NCBI GenBank assembly: GCA_903854655.1
Contig: CAINXC010000541.1
Coordinates: 1 to 46,664, forward strand
DNA length: 46,664 bases
Reading direction: 5' to 3'
DNA from: an uncultured Verrucomicrobiota bacterium
GTDB lineage: Bacteria > Verrucomicrobiota > Verrucomicrobiia > Verrucomicrobiales > Verrucomicrobiaceae
The notes beneath the pieces were generated by a model. The model was not told where the DNA came from and made no database searches. It worked only from the letters and a program-made list of their open reading frames with translations. Of the stretch, positions 15,938-25,500 are shown one piece after another (positions within the stretch are counted from its first letter, which is position 1; every line of letters starts with the position of its first letter). A program made the position numbers and the translations under genes.

Positions 15938-16888
15938 TCAGGTGGTCAGTTTGAGCAGCACCACCCCGGCGACGGCGATGGCTGCCCCGAAGAGGCTGCG
16001 GGCGGAGGGCTTGTCCTGCTCGCTGAAGAAGGTCATCGGCATCACCAGAATGGGGGTGGTGGCGGTGATGCTCAGCACCACGGCGCTGGTTGCCTCCCTG
16101 AGCGCGTGCTGAAAGCAAGTGACACCGAGAATGGCCCCCACCGTGGCATTGGCGATGATCCAGGTGACGGCCCTTGGCGAGAGAGCGCGATCTTGAGGTG
16201 ATGGCAGGGCGGGTGACCGAAGCCATCGCAGCCCCATCCAAAAAGCGCCCACGGCCATCGTGCCCGGCACCACGCGCAGAAAGGTTTCCACATGGCTGGG
16301 GAGGTTCATGCCTGCCGCAGTTTCAGCCGCGTGGGCATGCCGGCTGAGCGTGGCGCCAAAACCCTGGCCGAATCCTGCCACCACGGCGGCAACAATTCCT
16401 GGCAAGCGGCGCAAACGTGGCGCGGGCAGAGTCGAACGCGCCATCAACGCCTGCGTGACCCCCAGCAAAATCATCACGCAGGCCAGCCCGTGCACCGGCT
16501 GCAGCCGTGTGCCCAGCAGCAGGTAGTCGCCAAGGGATCCAAACAAAGGTGCCGTGCAGAGGTTGATGAGCAGCGTGAGGCGTGCGCCCAGTCGGGGAAA
16601 AGCAAAAAACAACGCCATGTCGCCCAGCCCGAAGCCAACCAGCCCGCTCAGATACAACCTGAAGGCGGCGGAGGAATTTAGGTCCACGCCTCCTGTGCCC
16701 AGGGCGAGGAGCATGAGCACCAAGGAAGCGAACACCAGGCGCAGAAAGTTCGCCTTCACCGGCCCCACAAGTGAGGAACTGCGCTGGGCGCACACGCCGG
16801 AGCAGGCAAAGAGGAACGCGGCGGCCAGGGCGAAAAGCATCGCCCATGGTGGCGGGAAGTCGCCCGGCGGCAAGCTTCGCGGTGGCAT
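15938..16888 (-). CDS. EamA-family (DMT superfamily) transporter
   Basis: 316 residues from the ATG at 16888. A second in-frame ATG at 16840 (MLFALAAAFLFA) is possible. The protein is almost wholly hydrophobic with about ten transmembrane helices arranged as two homologous five-helix halves, the EamA repeat. Typical pieces are VKANFLRLVFASLVLMLLA and GLGDMALFFAFPRLGARLTL in the first half, and ALREATSAVVLSITATTPIL with 'SLFGAAIAVAGVVLLKL' in the second. The family exports or imports small metabolites (amino acids, nucleotide sugars, drugs). The substrate cannot be told. The start lies 18 bases from the divergent aminotransferase gene, so their promoters overlap. Confidence 0.88.
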   Translation of the reverse strand: MPPRSLPPGDFPPPWAMLFALAAAFLFACSGVCAQRSSSLVGPVKANFLRLVFASLVLMLLALGTGGVDLNSSAAFRLYLSGLVGFGLGDMALFFAFPRLGARLTLLINLCTAPLFGSLGDYLLLGTRLQPVHGLACVMILLGVTQALMARSTLPAPRLRRLPGIVAAVVAGFGQGFGATLSRHAHAAETAAGMNLPSHVETFLRVVPGTMAVGAFWMGLRWLRSPALPSPQDRALSPRAVTWIIANATVGAILGVTCFQHALREATSAVVLSITATTPILVMPMTFFSEQDKPSARSLFGAAIAVAGVVLLKLTT

Positions 16889-16906
16889 TTCCACCCAAAA
16901 GCCCCG

Positions 16907-17770
16907 ATGATGACCGCCATGTCCGGTCTGCCCGCTTACATTTGGATCAACGGCAGCATCGTGCCCAGCGCCCAGGCACGGCTCTCGCCATTTGATCACG
17001 GTTTCACCGTGGGCGACGGCGTTTTCGAAACCTTGCCCGCCCGCCAGGGGCAGCCATTCGCCCTGCGCAGGCACTGGCAGCGGCTGGCGACCTCCTGTGA
17101 GGCGCTGGGCATCCTGGTGCCGCCCATTGAAACGATGCGCAACGCCTTGATCGAGGTGATGCTGGCCAACGGATTGCAGGAGGCCCGGCTGCGTTTTACC
17201 CTCAGCAGCGGGGAGGGACCGCCGAGTTCTGACAAAAGCGACAGCCCCCCCACAATGCTTGCGGTGGCCACTCCCGTGCCCGTCTGGCCGGCCAGTTCTG
17301 TGGTCGTCACGGTGCCATGGACACGCAATGAAAACGGTGCCTTGGCGGGCCTGAAATGCACCTCCTATGCCGAGAATGTGCGTGCGCTGATGCACGCCAA
17401 GGCGCGCGGGGCGGGGGAGGCAATCCTGGGGAACACCAAGGGTGAGCTTTGTGAAGGCACCGGCAGCAACATCTTCATCGTTCAGCAGGGTTGCATTCTC
17501 ACTCCACCGCTCCTGTCCGGCTGCCTGCCAGGAGTTACGCGGGCGCTGGTGATCGAGGCCTGCCGCGCGGCTTCTATGCCCGTCGAAGAACGCACCCTTC
17601 CTCTCAGCGTCGTTAATGAAATCGAGGAAGCCTTCATCACGTCCTCAACCCGCGGCGTTCACCCTGTGAGCGCGATCAACGGCCGGGCGTTGAGGCAGGT
17701 GCCGGGCGAACTGACCCGGAAGGCGGCTCAAGCGTTTGCAGCACTGGCGGCTTCGCACTTCGATCCATAG
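16907..17770 (+). CDS. Class IV aminotransferase (aminodeoxychorismate lyase / branched-chain type)
   Basis: 287 residues. ATGs at 16907, 16910 and 16919 are all possible starts. It is a fold-type IV PLP enzyme: 'SPFDHGFTVGDGVFETLPA' near the N-terminus, the PLP lysine at about residue 150 in LKCTSYAENVRAL, and the cofactor/substrate loop 'ILGNTKGELCEGTGSNIFI'. The family includes PabC (folate pathway), IlvE (branched-chain transaminase) and D-amino acid transaminase. The LKCTSYAEN and GELCEGTGSN variants fit PabC or IlvE about equally, and neighbours do not settle it. Its last 95 bases overlap the antisense end of the RND adaptor gene. Confidence 0.88.
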   Translation: MMTAMSGLPAYIWINGSIVPSAQARLSPFDHGFTVGDGVFETLPARQGQPFALRRHWQRLATSCEALGILVPPIETMRNALIEVMLANGLQEARLRFTLSSGEGPPSSDKSDSPPTMLAVATPVPVWPASSVVVTVPWTRNENGALAGLKCTSYAENVRALMHAKARGAGEAILGNTKGELCEGTGSNIFIVQQGCILTPPLLSGCLPGVTRALVIEACRAASMPVEERTLPLSVVNEIEEAFITSSTRGVHPVSAINGRALRQVPGELTRKAAQAFAALAASHFDP

Positions 17771-18959
17771 TCAGGGCTGGCATGCTGGCTGTCGCGTCAA
17801 GCTGGGCCTGGCCGTCAATGAGCAGGCTGCCGCTTGAAACGACGTGCTCACCCTCCCGCAGCCCTTCAAGCACCTCCCACAGGGCATCGCCGGTGCGGCC
17901 CAGCTTCACCTTGCGGCGCTCATAGGAGCCCGTTGATTTCTCGACGTACACGCGCGGTGTTTCTCCGGGCCAGACCACGGCACTGCGTGGAATCGCGAGG
18001 ACTTCCGGGGCGTCGATTTCAATCACGCCCTCGGCAAATGTCTTGTTCCTGAGCCTGCGCTCGGGGTTCTCCAGCACCACGCGTACATGCGCGGAGCGCG
18101 TCGTTTCATCCAGATTGGGACTGATGAAGCCCACCCGCGCGTTGAGCGTTTCGCCCGGCAGAGATGGTGTCCGCACCATTACCACCTGCCGCTCATGCAC
18201 GAACGGAAGGTCCTGCTCGTACACGGTGCACATGAACCACATCCGGGTGAAGTCCGCGACCTCGAAGAGCTTGTCGCCTTCGCGGACATACTGCCCTTCG
18301 CAGACATAGCTTTTGACGATGGTGCCGGAGAGCGGGGCCAGGACGCCGAAGTAGAGATCATCGGGCTGCCGCTGCGGGATGGCGCTGATCTGTTCCCACA
18401 CCAGGCCATACTGCTCCAGGCGGCGCCTTGCCTGCTCCAGCACAGGCCCTCCCTGACCAAGCGCGAGCTTGTAGTCGCTCGCCGCCCCCAGTAGCGTGCG
18501 GCTGAAAATGGTGGCGATGGGCTGGCGGCGGGAAACGGGCATCCCTTCACAGTTCATGGCCAGGCCGTCGATGCGACCCTCCACCGGCGCGCTGATGAGA
18601 CCATGGCGTGACTCATCTTCGCCAATCATGCCCGCCACCCGCAGGGTGCGCATGAGCCGCTGCTTTTCCACCTGCGCGGTCTGCACACCAATGACGCTGG
18701 GGCTGCCCTCAGGCAGCATGACGATGGGGAGGGCCGCATGATCCGGGTTTTCGACCTTGCCTCCCACCACCGCGAGTTTCATGCCGCAGATTGTGCATCT
18801 CTCCGGTTTTTCCGACCTCACCCACGGATGCATCGGGCATTGGAAGCCGGCCGGGTGTTGTGTGATGGCTACGGTTTCACCATGATATGACGAAAGGCGC
18901 CCGGCACACCAGCCGGCTGCGAGGGCGAGCACGATGACAACGAAACGGGGCGCCTTCAT
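17676..18959 (-). CDS. RND-type metal efflux periplasmic adaptor (CusB-like) with heavy-metal-binding domain
   Basis: 427 residues. An N-terminal signal/anchor helix (MKAPRFVVIVLALAAGWCAG) is followed at ~39-62 by a heavy-metal-binding domain of the form CPMHP...CTICGMKL (C41, H44, C55, C58, M60), as in CusB-type adaptors. A barrel-sandwich hybrid half-domain ('LISAPVEGRIDGLAMNCEGM'), an alpha-hairpin, the second half ('APLSGTIVKSYVCEGQYVREG'), a beta-barrel and a membrane-proximal domain follow, the normal order of the membrane fusion family. In the family it links an RND pump to an outer-membrane channel and hands over Cu(I)/Ag(I). Neither pump nor channel gene is present in this window. 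It lies downstream of the giant multicopper oxidase on the same strand. The tail is Pro/Ser-rich. Confidence 0.88.
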   Translation of the reverse strand: MKAPRFVVIVLALAAGWCAGRLSSYHGETVAITQHPAGFQCPMHPWVRSEKPERCTICGMKLAVVGGKVENPDHAALPIVMLPEGSPSVIGVQTAQVEKQRLMRTLRVAGMIGEDESRHGLISAPVEGRIDGLAMNCEGMPVSRRQPIATIFSRTLLGAASDYKLALGQGGPVLEQARRRLEQYGLVWEQISAIPQRQPDDLYFGVLAPLSGTIVKSYVCEGQYVREGDKLFEVADFTRMWFMCTVYEQDLPFVHERQVVMVRTPSLPGETLNARVGFISPNLDETTRSAHVRVVLENPERRLRNKTFAEGVIEIDAPEVLAIPRSAVVWPGETPRVYVEKSTGSYERRKVKLGRTGDALWEVLEGLREGEHVVSSGSLLIDGQAQLDATASMPALTMDRSAKPPVLQTLEPPSGSVRPAPASTPGR

Positions 18960-19049
18960 GAATCAGGGGCTGCGATGCGGATCAGTGTTTGACGACCCCA
19001 AACTGCCCATAGCCCGCCACGAACGTGGCGGGCCACTTGGCTGCTGGAC

Positions 19050-19433
19050 TCATTTCTCTGGTTCGGGACGACGTGGGGCACCTTTCGAGTCCGGTCCGCC
19101 CTGCTGTCCAGGTCCGCCGGGGCCGCCCTGACCGCCTGGCCCACGCTGGCCTTGCGGCGGGCGCATTTGCCTCAACTGCTCCAGTTGCTCCGGCGTCAGA
19201 ATCTTCTCGATCTTTGCCTTCACTTCCGTTTCGAGATCGGCCAGTTGCTTCTGCTGTTCGGCATTGAGGTTGAGCTTCTCCCTTGCACCCCGGGGCAGAA
19301 CATGGAATCCAGGCCCGCCCGGTGGTGGTGGCAGCGGGCGCTCTCCTTCGGGGCCGGGTTTGGATTCTTGGGCGGGGAGCAGGCACGTTGTTGCCGCAAG
19401 CGTGAGTGCGAAGAGGACGGCTTTGATTTTCAT
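19050..19433 (-). CDS. Small secreted Spy/CpxP-like protein, Pro/Gly-rich
   Basis: 127 residues with a signal peptide (MKIKAVLFALTLAATTCLLPA). The mature protein has a Pro/Gly-rich N-terminal linker, one helical segment 'REKLNLNAEQQKQLADLETEVKAKIEKILTPEQLEQL' in outline, which carries the LTPEQ motif seen in Spy/CpxP/CnrX-like periplasmic metal or stress sensors, and a Gly/Pro/Gln-rich tail. Such proteins are often next to metal-efflux genes and may buffer metal or sense envelope stress. Here it sits between the giant multicopper oxidase and the RND adaptor, all on the minus strand, consistent with a shared transcript. The family call is tentative because the protein is short and compositionally biased. 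Confidence 0.6.
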   Translation of the reverse strand: MKIKAVLFALTLAATTCLLPAQESKPGPEGERPLPPPPGGPGFHVLPRGAREKLNLNAEQQKQLADLETEVKAKIEKILTPEQLEQLRQMRPPQGQRGPGGQGGPGGPGQQGGPDSKGAPRRPEPEK

Positions 19434-19505
19434 GTGGGATTGTGTGTGCTGAGTTGGAGGTCTTCGGCCCGAGTGAGACCGAACTGGGTATTGATGCCCC
19501 GTGCA

Positions 19506-19548
19506 TGTAAAGGGCGTATGATCCGGCGTGCGGTATTTTGTAAAGGTT
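19506..19548 (-). promoter_or_regulatory. Direct repeats TGTAAAGG in the gap before the Spy-like gene
   Basis: TGTAAAGG occurs at 19506-19513 and 19539-19546, 33 bases apart (about three helical turns), in the 139-base gap between the giant oxidase and the Spy-like gene. TAAAGGT also occurs twice, in opposite orientations, in the promoter region between the oxidase and the response regulator gene. It could be a binding site of that regulator. This is speculative. Confidence 0.3.
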
Positions 19549-19572
19549 GCGTAAAACCCATCACGAGCAGGG

Positions 19573-22500
19573 CTAATTCACGGTGAGCACCAGGTGCGCG
19601 TCGCTTGTTCCTCCGGCGTTGGTGGCGATGAGGCTGACGTGGTAGGTGCCGGCCGTTGCAGGGGTTCCGCTGATGACGCCGGTGGAGGTGCTCACAGTCA
19701 GCCCGGAAGGCAGGCCGGCAGCGCTGAAGGAGATAGGGCCGTTGCTGGCTGTGATCTGGTAGCTGAACGAGCTGCCATGCGTGGCGGTGGCGGTCAGGGC
19801 GCTGCTGATGACCGGAGCGTTGGCTACTTCAGGAAGCACGACGCGGTAGAATCCCTTTGATTGCGACAGGTGGGTGGAGTCGGTCTCGGTGAAGTCTGCC
19901 GAATTGCCGTTGCTGGTCACGGATCCGATGGTGGTCCAGTTGCTGAGATCGGGGGAGTATTGCAGCGTGTAGGTGGTGCCGGTGGTGGCATTGAACTGGA
20001 AGGTGATGTAGTTGCTCCCGGCGGTGCGGGTGGTGCTGGCGATGGCAAGGTTTTCCGTCTGGTTGTTCACCACCGTGAACTGCCCCATCAGGCCCCCGTC
20101 CTCGTGGTCGAGCATGTGGCAGTGGAACATGTAGGGGTTCGTGCTGCTGGCGAAATCGCCGAACTGGGCGATAACACTGACGGTTTCGCCCTTGGGAACG
20201 TAGATGGTGTCCTTCCACCCCGATTCATAGGGCGCGGCGAGCCCCGTTGAAGTCACCTGCGTGCCACCGGTGCGGGCGATGATGTTGAATTTCACGTCGT
20301 GAATGTGGATGGAGTGACCAAAGATGTTCCCGCCCGAGATATTCCATCTCTCAATCGCATTGATGGGTATGGTGTAATTGAAGACGGAGGGCGAGTAGCT
20401 GGTGGTGTTGAACGCGAAGCCCGTGGGGGTGGTGATCGAGCCGACCGTGGACGGCTGGCCGCCGGTGATGGTCACGGTGCGTGTGGTGGACACCGTGGTG
20501 AAACTTGTCCAGTAGGTGTTATTGGCCAGCGTCGCTGGCAGGCTTGTGATCGGACTCGAGGTGGTGGCGGCCACGTTGATGTGCAGCAGGTTGAAGTCCG
20601 TATTGTTCAGCAGGCTCACGTTTTCGGGCCCGTCACTGCCGCTGGGTGTTTGCGCCTGGTTTTCCTGGCCTGGGAAGCCGAACACCTGGCCGGAGTTGTA
20701 GGCCTTGAGGTCGATGGAGTTGCCGACGGTGTCGCCTCCAAGATTAACCAGAATCTCGACACGTTCGCCAACCATCAGGAACAGGCGGGTGACGGCGACC
20801 GGGGCGTTGAGCAGGCCTTGGTCGTTGCCGATCACGTAGTAGGTCCGGTTGTCGCTGAAGCCCAGGTTGTAGCCGCGCTGTATTTCCGCGTTGAGAATGC
20901 GCAGGCGCACATACTGCTTCGGCAGGCTCATCTGCGGGCTGAGAGTTCCGTTCACAAGCACGTAGTCACCGTAGTTGTCCGTGGTGGAGGTGCTGCCATC
21001 GACCTGGACGTACTGGAGGTCGCCGAATTCATGACTGCCGGAAGTGCTCTTGAGGAAGCGGCGGCTGGTCAGCGCCAGAGGGATGTCGTCCATTCCGTAG
21101 GTTCTCGGCAACGCCAGCGCGGCCTCCTGTGGATCTCGGACGATGATGAAGCCCCCGGCGCCGAGCGTGAGCTGCTCCTGCGTGGCCACGTGCAGATGCG
21201 GGTGATACCAGTAGGTGGCGGCACTGTTGAGCATGGTGAAACCAGGCGACCAGGTGCTGCCTCCGGCGATGACTTGTCGCGGGCCGCCATCCATGACCGC
21301 AGGAATGTGAAACCCGTGCCAGTGCACTGTTGTCGAGGTGTCGCGCAGCAATGTGGAGGCGGACTGGTTGAGGTTGTTGGTGACATTGATCTGCACTGCG
21401 TCGCCCTGGTTCATGATCAGGGTGGGCCCCCACATCAGTGCGCCATTGTAGCCCAGGGTGGTGGTGGGATAGCTGGACAGCGCGGTCGAGGAGGCGGGGA
21501 GATTGGGGAACTGCTTGCTGACCTGGTTCAGCGCGAGGTTGAAGGTGGTGCCGGTGATGACGTCGGGAATGATCAAGGGGTTGTAGGTTTGCGCGGTGGT
21601 CAGCGTGGCATAGACAGCGGCGCTGGTGGCGAGGTTTCCGGCGCCATCAATGGCGGTGCCGGTGATGGCGTTGGTGCCATAACCGAGCGGCACGGTGGCA
21701 GTCCATGTTGCGTAGCCGTTGCTGGTGGTGGCGGCCACGTTGTTCACCGTCACGCTGGCAATGCCGGAGAGGTTGTCTGAACTGGTGCCGGTGATCGTGA
21801 GGGTGTTCGTTGCGGTGGAAACACTGGTCGTGGGCGTGTTTGCGGCAGGCGAGGTGATGACCACGGAGGGTGCCAACGTGTCCTGGGTTGATGACACCGT
21901 ATTACTGTAGGATGATGATCCAACGGCGTTGGAGGCCAGCACCCGGTAGTAGTAGGTGACACCGTTGCTCAAGGGCGTGAAGGTGACCGTGGGGCTGGTG
22001 AGGGTCTGCGTCACAACATTGGCCGTGAAGCCGGAGTTGGTGGCGATTTGAACCGTGTAGCCGGTGGCGGTGCTCACCGCCTGCCACGCTATGGTCTTTG
22101 ACGTTCCAGAACTGTAGGCCGCCAGTGCGCCCAGCACCGGCGCGGGCGGTGCCGTTGGCGGTCCGGTGGTGAGAAGCAAGCTTGCCGAACGGGTTGCATT
22201 GCCTGCCCCGTTCGTGGTGTTGGCGAAGCTTATAGTATCGGTGTAAGTCGCAGCGCTCAGGCTGTTGGCGTTCACCGTGTTGATGGAGGCGGTCACCGTC
22301 GTTGAGTTCCCTGCGGCGAGGGTGCCTCCGGAACTGGAGAGCGTCAGCCAGTTCGCCGTTTTGGTGGCTGTCCAGGTCATCGGTCCCACGCCGGTGTTGG
22401 ATAGGGTGTAGGAAGCGCTGGCAGGGATGAAGGATCCGCTGGCGACCGTTCCCGAGGAAGAGAAAGCGGTGGATGGTGTCACGGCAAGGACCGGCGAAGC

Positions 22501-25500
22501 GGCGACCACGGTGTACGAGCCTGTGCCAGTTCCCTGGCTGGCGTTGCTGTCGGTGGCGGTGATGGTGTAGCTCATCGTCGTGCCTGTCGTTTCAGCGGGA
22601 AGCTGCACGCCATAAACGCCGTCCCCGGCCGCGCCGTCGCCGTGCTGTCCGTCATCGTACATGGTCACCGTGACAGGCGGCAGGCCGGTGGTGGTGACCA
22701 ACGAGATGTCATCAATGGCAACCTGCGGCGGTTTTGCCGGAGGCACGGCGCTGTAACCGCTGAGCTGGAAGCGCACTTTTAGGGTGTTGACCAGCTCTCC
22801 CGCAGCCAGGTTATACGTAAACAAGGTGTATCCGTGATTGATGGTGGTCGCCGCAATGGCAAGCGAGGAAGCCGTGATCGTGGCGTTCGTGTTCAGGACA
22901 AAATGAGTGCCGTCCGTGTTGGAAGCCACGGTCGCGTTGGTGGGCAGGTAGCCCGTGGTGATGGTGAGCCCGCTCGCGGTTGCGTTGGCGGCGATGCTGA
23001 TGACAAACTGCGTGCTGCTGGTGACGGAACTGACCGTGGCGTTGTTGGGGATGCCGCTTCCGGTCACCACCATGCCAGGCAGAAGCCCCGTGGTGCTGGC
23101 GCAGGTGACGGTCGTGCTGGTGCTGGTGGTGGCGCCAGCGGTAAGGGTGGGCCCGGGGCTTGAGACGGCCATGGCGGTCACGAGCCCGGTGGTGCTCGCG
23201 CAGGTCACCGCCGTGGTGCCGCTGATGATGGAGCCGCTGGTCAGGTTGACCGTGCTTGTGGCGTAGGTTTCGCCGGCCCTAGTGTTCCAGGTGGTGCCTC
23301 CGTCCGGCGAAAGTTGCATGGTCCAGCCATTGTTGGAAATCAGGTTCTGCGTCTGCACATAAAATTGCACCGTGCCCAAGGTGCCCGCCGCAGGAATGCT
23401 GTTCGTGGTGGTGGCCATGGTGTCCGTGTAGGTGCTGTCACCTTTGTTCAAAACCAGGGCGCAGCCTGGAGTTGTGAGTGTGAGCCCGGTGTTCGTGGCC
23501 GTGGCGTTGGCGCTGAGCAGGAATGTCGTGGTGCTGGAGATGGATGCCACGGTTGCCGGGTTGGGAGCGCTCGGAATTCCCGTGCCGATGATCGGCATCC
23601 CGACAACCAGTCCGGATGTGTTGGCGCAGGTGACGGTGGTGCTTCCGGAGGTCGTTGCGCAATTGGTGAGCGTCACCCCATCTGCCGAAAGGGCGAGTCC
23701 TGTGCCGGTCCCTGTGGCGTTGGCGCTGAGCACAAAGGTGGTGCTGTTGGTGATGGAACTGACGGTGGTGCCCGTGGCGATGTTGGTACCTGCGACGATC
23801 ATGCCGGGCCACAGGGATGCGGTGCTGGCGCAGGTCACGGTGGGGCTGCCGCTGGTGGTGGCGCACCCGGTGAGGCTGATGGGTGTGGTGTGGTTGAAGC
23901 TGCCGCCACTTTGCGCCACGTCCCCGGTGGGGCCCACGTCGGTGATGGTCCACGTATTGAGACCTCCGCTGCCTGTCCAGGTGGCGGGGTTCACAGTTGG
24001 AATGCTGCCCATGGTTTCGTAAAACACGGTGCCCGTCGTCTGCGCCCCGGTGCTGTAGGTGATCTGCGCCTGCGAAATCGTAGCGCTTGTGGAAGGCGTG
24101 ATGGTGGCGGTGACATAGGGTGTATCGCCATTGGTCACGGTGGAAGGAGTTGTCGCAACACTTGTGACGGTCGGTGGCGGCACGTAGCCGGTGCCGCTGA
24201 GCGTGAGGTCAAATGCAGCTCCCACAGAGGTGTCGCTGCTGGCGATGTGCAGCCCTGCCAGCATCCCGCCTGCGCTGCTGGCGTTGAACTGCACCACCAT
24301 CGTTGTGCTGCCTCCGGCGGCGATGCTGCTCGCAGGCTGGGTCGTGACGCTGAAATTCGCGGCGTTGGTGCCGTCAATCGTCACACCGCTGATGGTGAGC
24401 GATGTGGTGCCGTTGTTGAGGATGGTGAAGGTCTTCGACGAAGTGGAGCCTACGTTGACATTGCCGTAGCTGACGGTGCTCACCCCGTCACTGAGCGCCG
24501 TGCCGGAAGGCTGCTGCACGGCGATCTGCGAAGCCACGCTTGTGTTGCGCACTGCAAAGACAGGATAGGTGGAGGCGAAGGTTTCATAGCTGATGATCCC
24601 CTGGGCATTGCGAGTGGGGCCGTTGCCAGCGGGTACCGAGTTGTTGATTCCGGTTTCGACCAGCCAGGCCTGGGTCAGCGTTCCTGCCGCGACCACGCTC
24701 GACGTCCAGTACGCTGTGGGCGGAGCGAGGGCGGCGAGTGTGAGCCCGGAACCCGACCCCGTGGCGGTGGAGCTGATGGAGAAGGAGGTGGAACTGAGAA
24801 TCGAGGTGACTGTGGGCGGTGTGGTGCCGGAAACGTAAGTGCCGGACACGTCAATATAATCGACGATGGGCATGCCCGCCTGGAGCCCGGTGGTGCTGGC
24901 ACAGGAGATCGTGGTGCTGCCGCTGGTGGTGGAGCAGTTCGTGAGCGTGGCGACAAACATCTGGCGGTTCAGGCTGGGCAGGATGCCCGTGCTGCTGGTC
25001 GCGGAGGTGAGGGTATAATCCGTCAGCGTCCCCATTTCTTTGACGTTCGGCATCCGCCAGTCCGAGTAGCCGCCAGCCGCCAGGCCTGAAGCATAGCTGA
25101 GCGCTGAATTCCAGCTCATGGCCGGGCCCGGCACCTGGGTCCACATCAGGCCGGTGTCGGTGTCGGTGATCGTCCCGTCGTTGTTGTTGAGGTAGTTGTG
25201 GCCGTTCGTGGGTTTGGCACCGCGCACATAGCGCGCGCAGTAGCGGGAGGTGCCGCCTGCACTCAAGGTGGCGGTTGTCCCGGTTAAAGGCTTGGGACCC
25301 ACGCCACCGCCGGCGTTGACGCACCAGACATTGGTCGCCGCCGTGCTGCCGGTGTATGGATACGGGTCGCTCGTCCACCAGTAGTCTCCTCCCTGGCAGG
25401 TGAGGGTGAGCGATGAACTGCTGCCTGTGGCGGCCTGGCTCAAGACGAAGGTGGTGGAATTGGTCACCGAACTGACCTTGGCTCCGGTGGGGATGTTCGT

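Noticed and set aside
20299..21780. Plus-strand open frame of 493 codons within the giant oxidase region
   Set aside because: It is antisense to the oxidase copper motifs. It is a by-product of GC-rich codon usage and shows no domain.
23314..25089. Plus-strand open frame of 591 codons
   Set aside because: It is antisense to the repeat modules and has the low-complexity Gly/Ala/Arg/Val composition expected of a mirrored Thr/Ser-rich gene.
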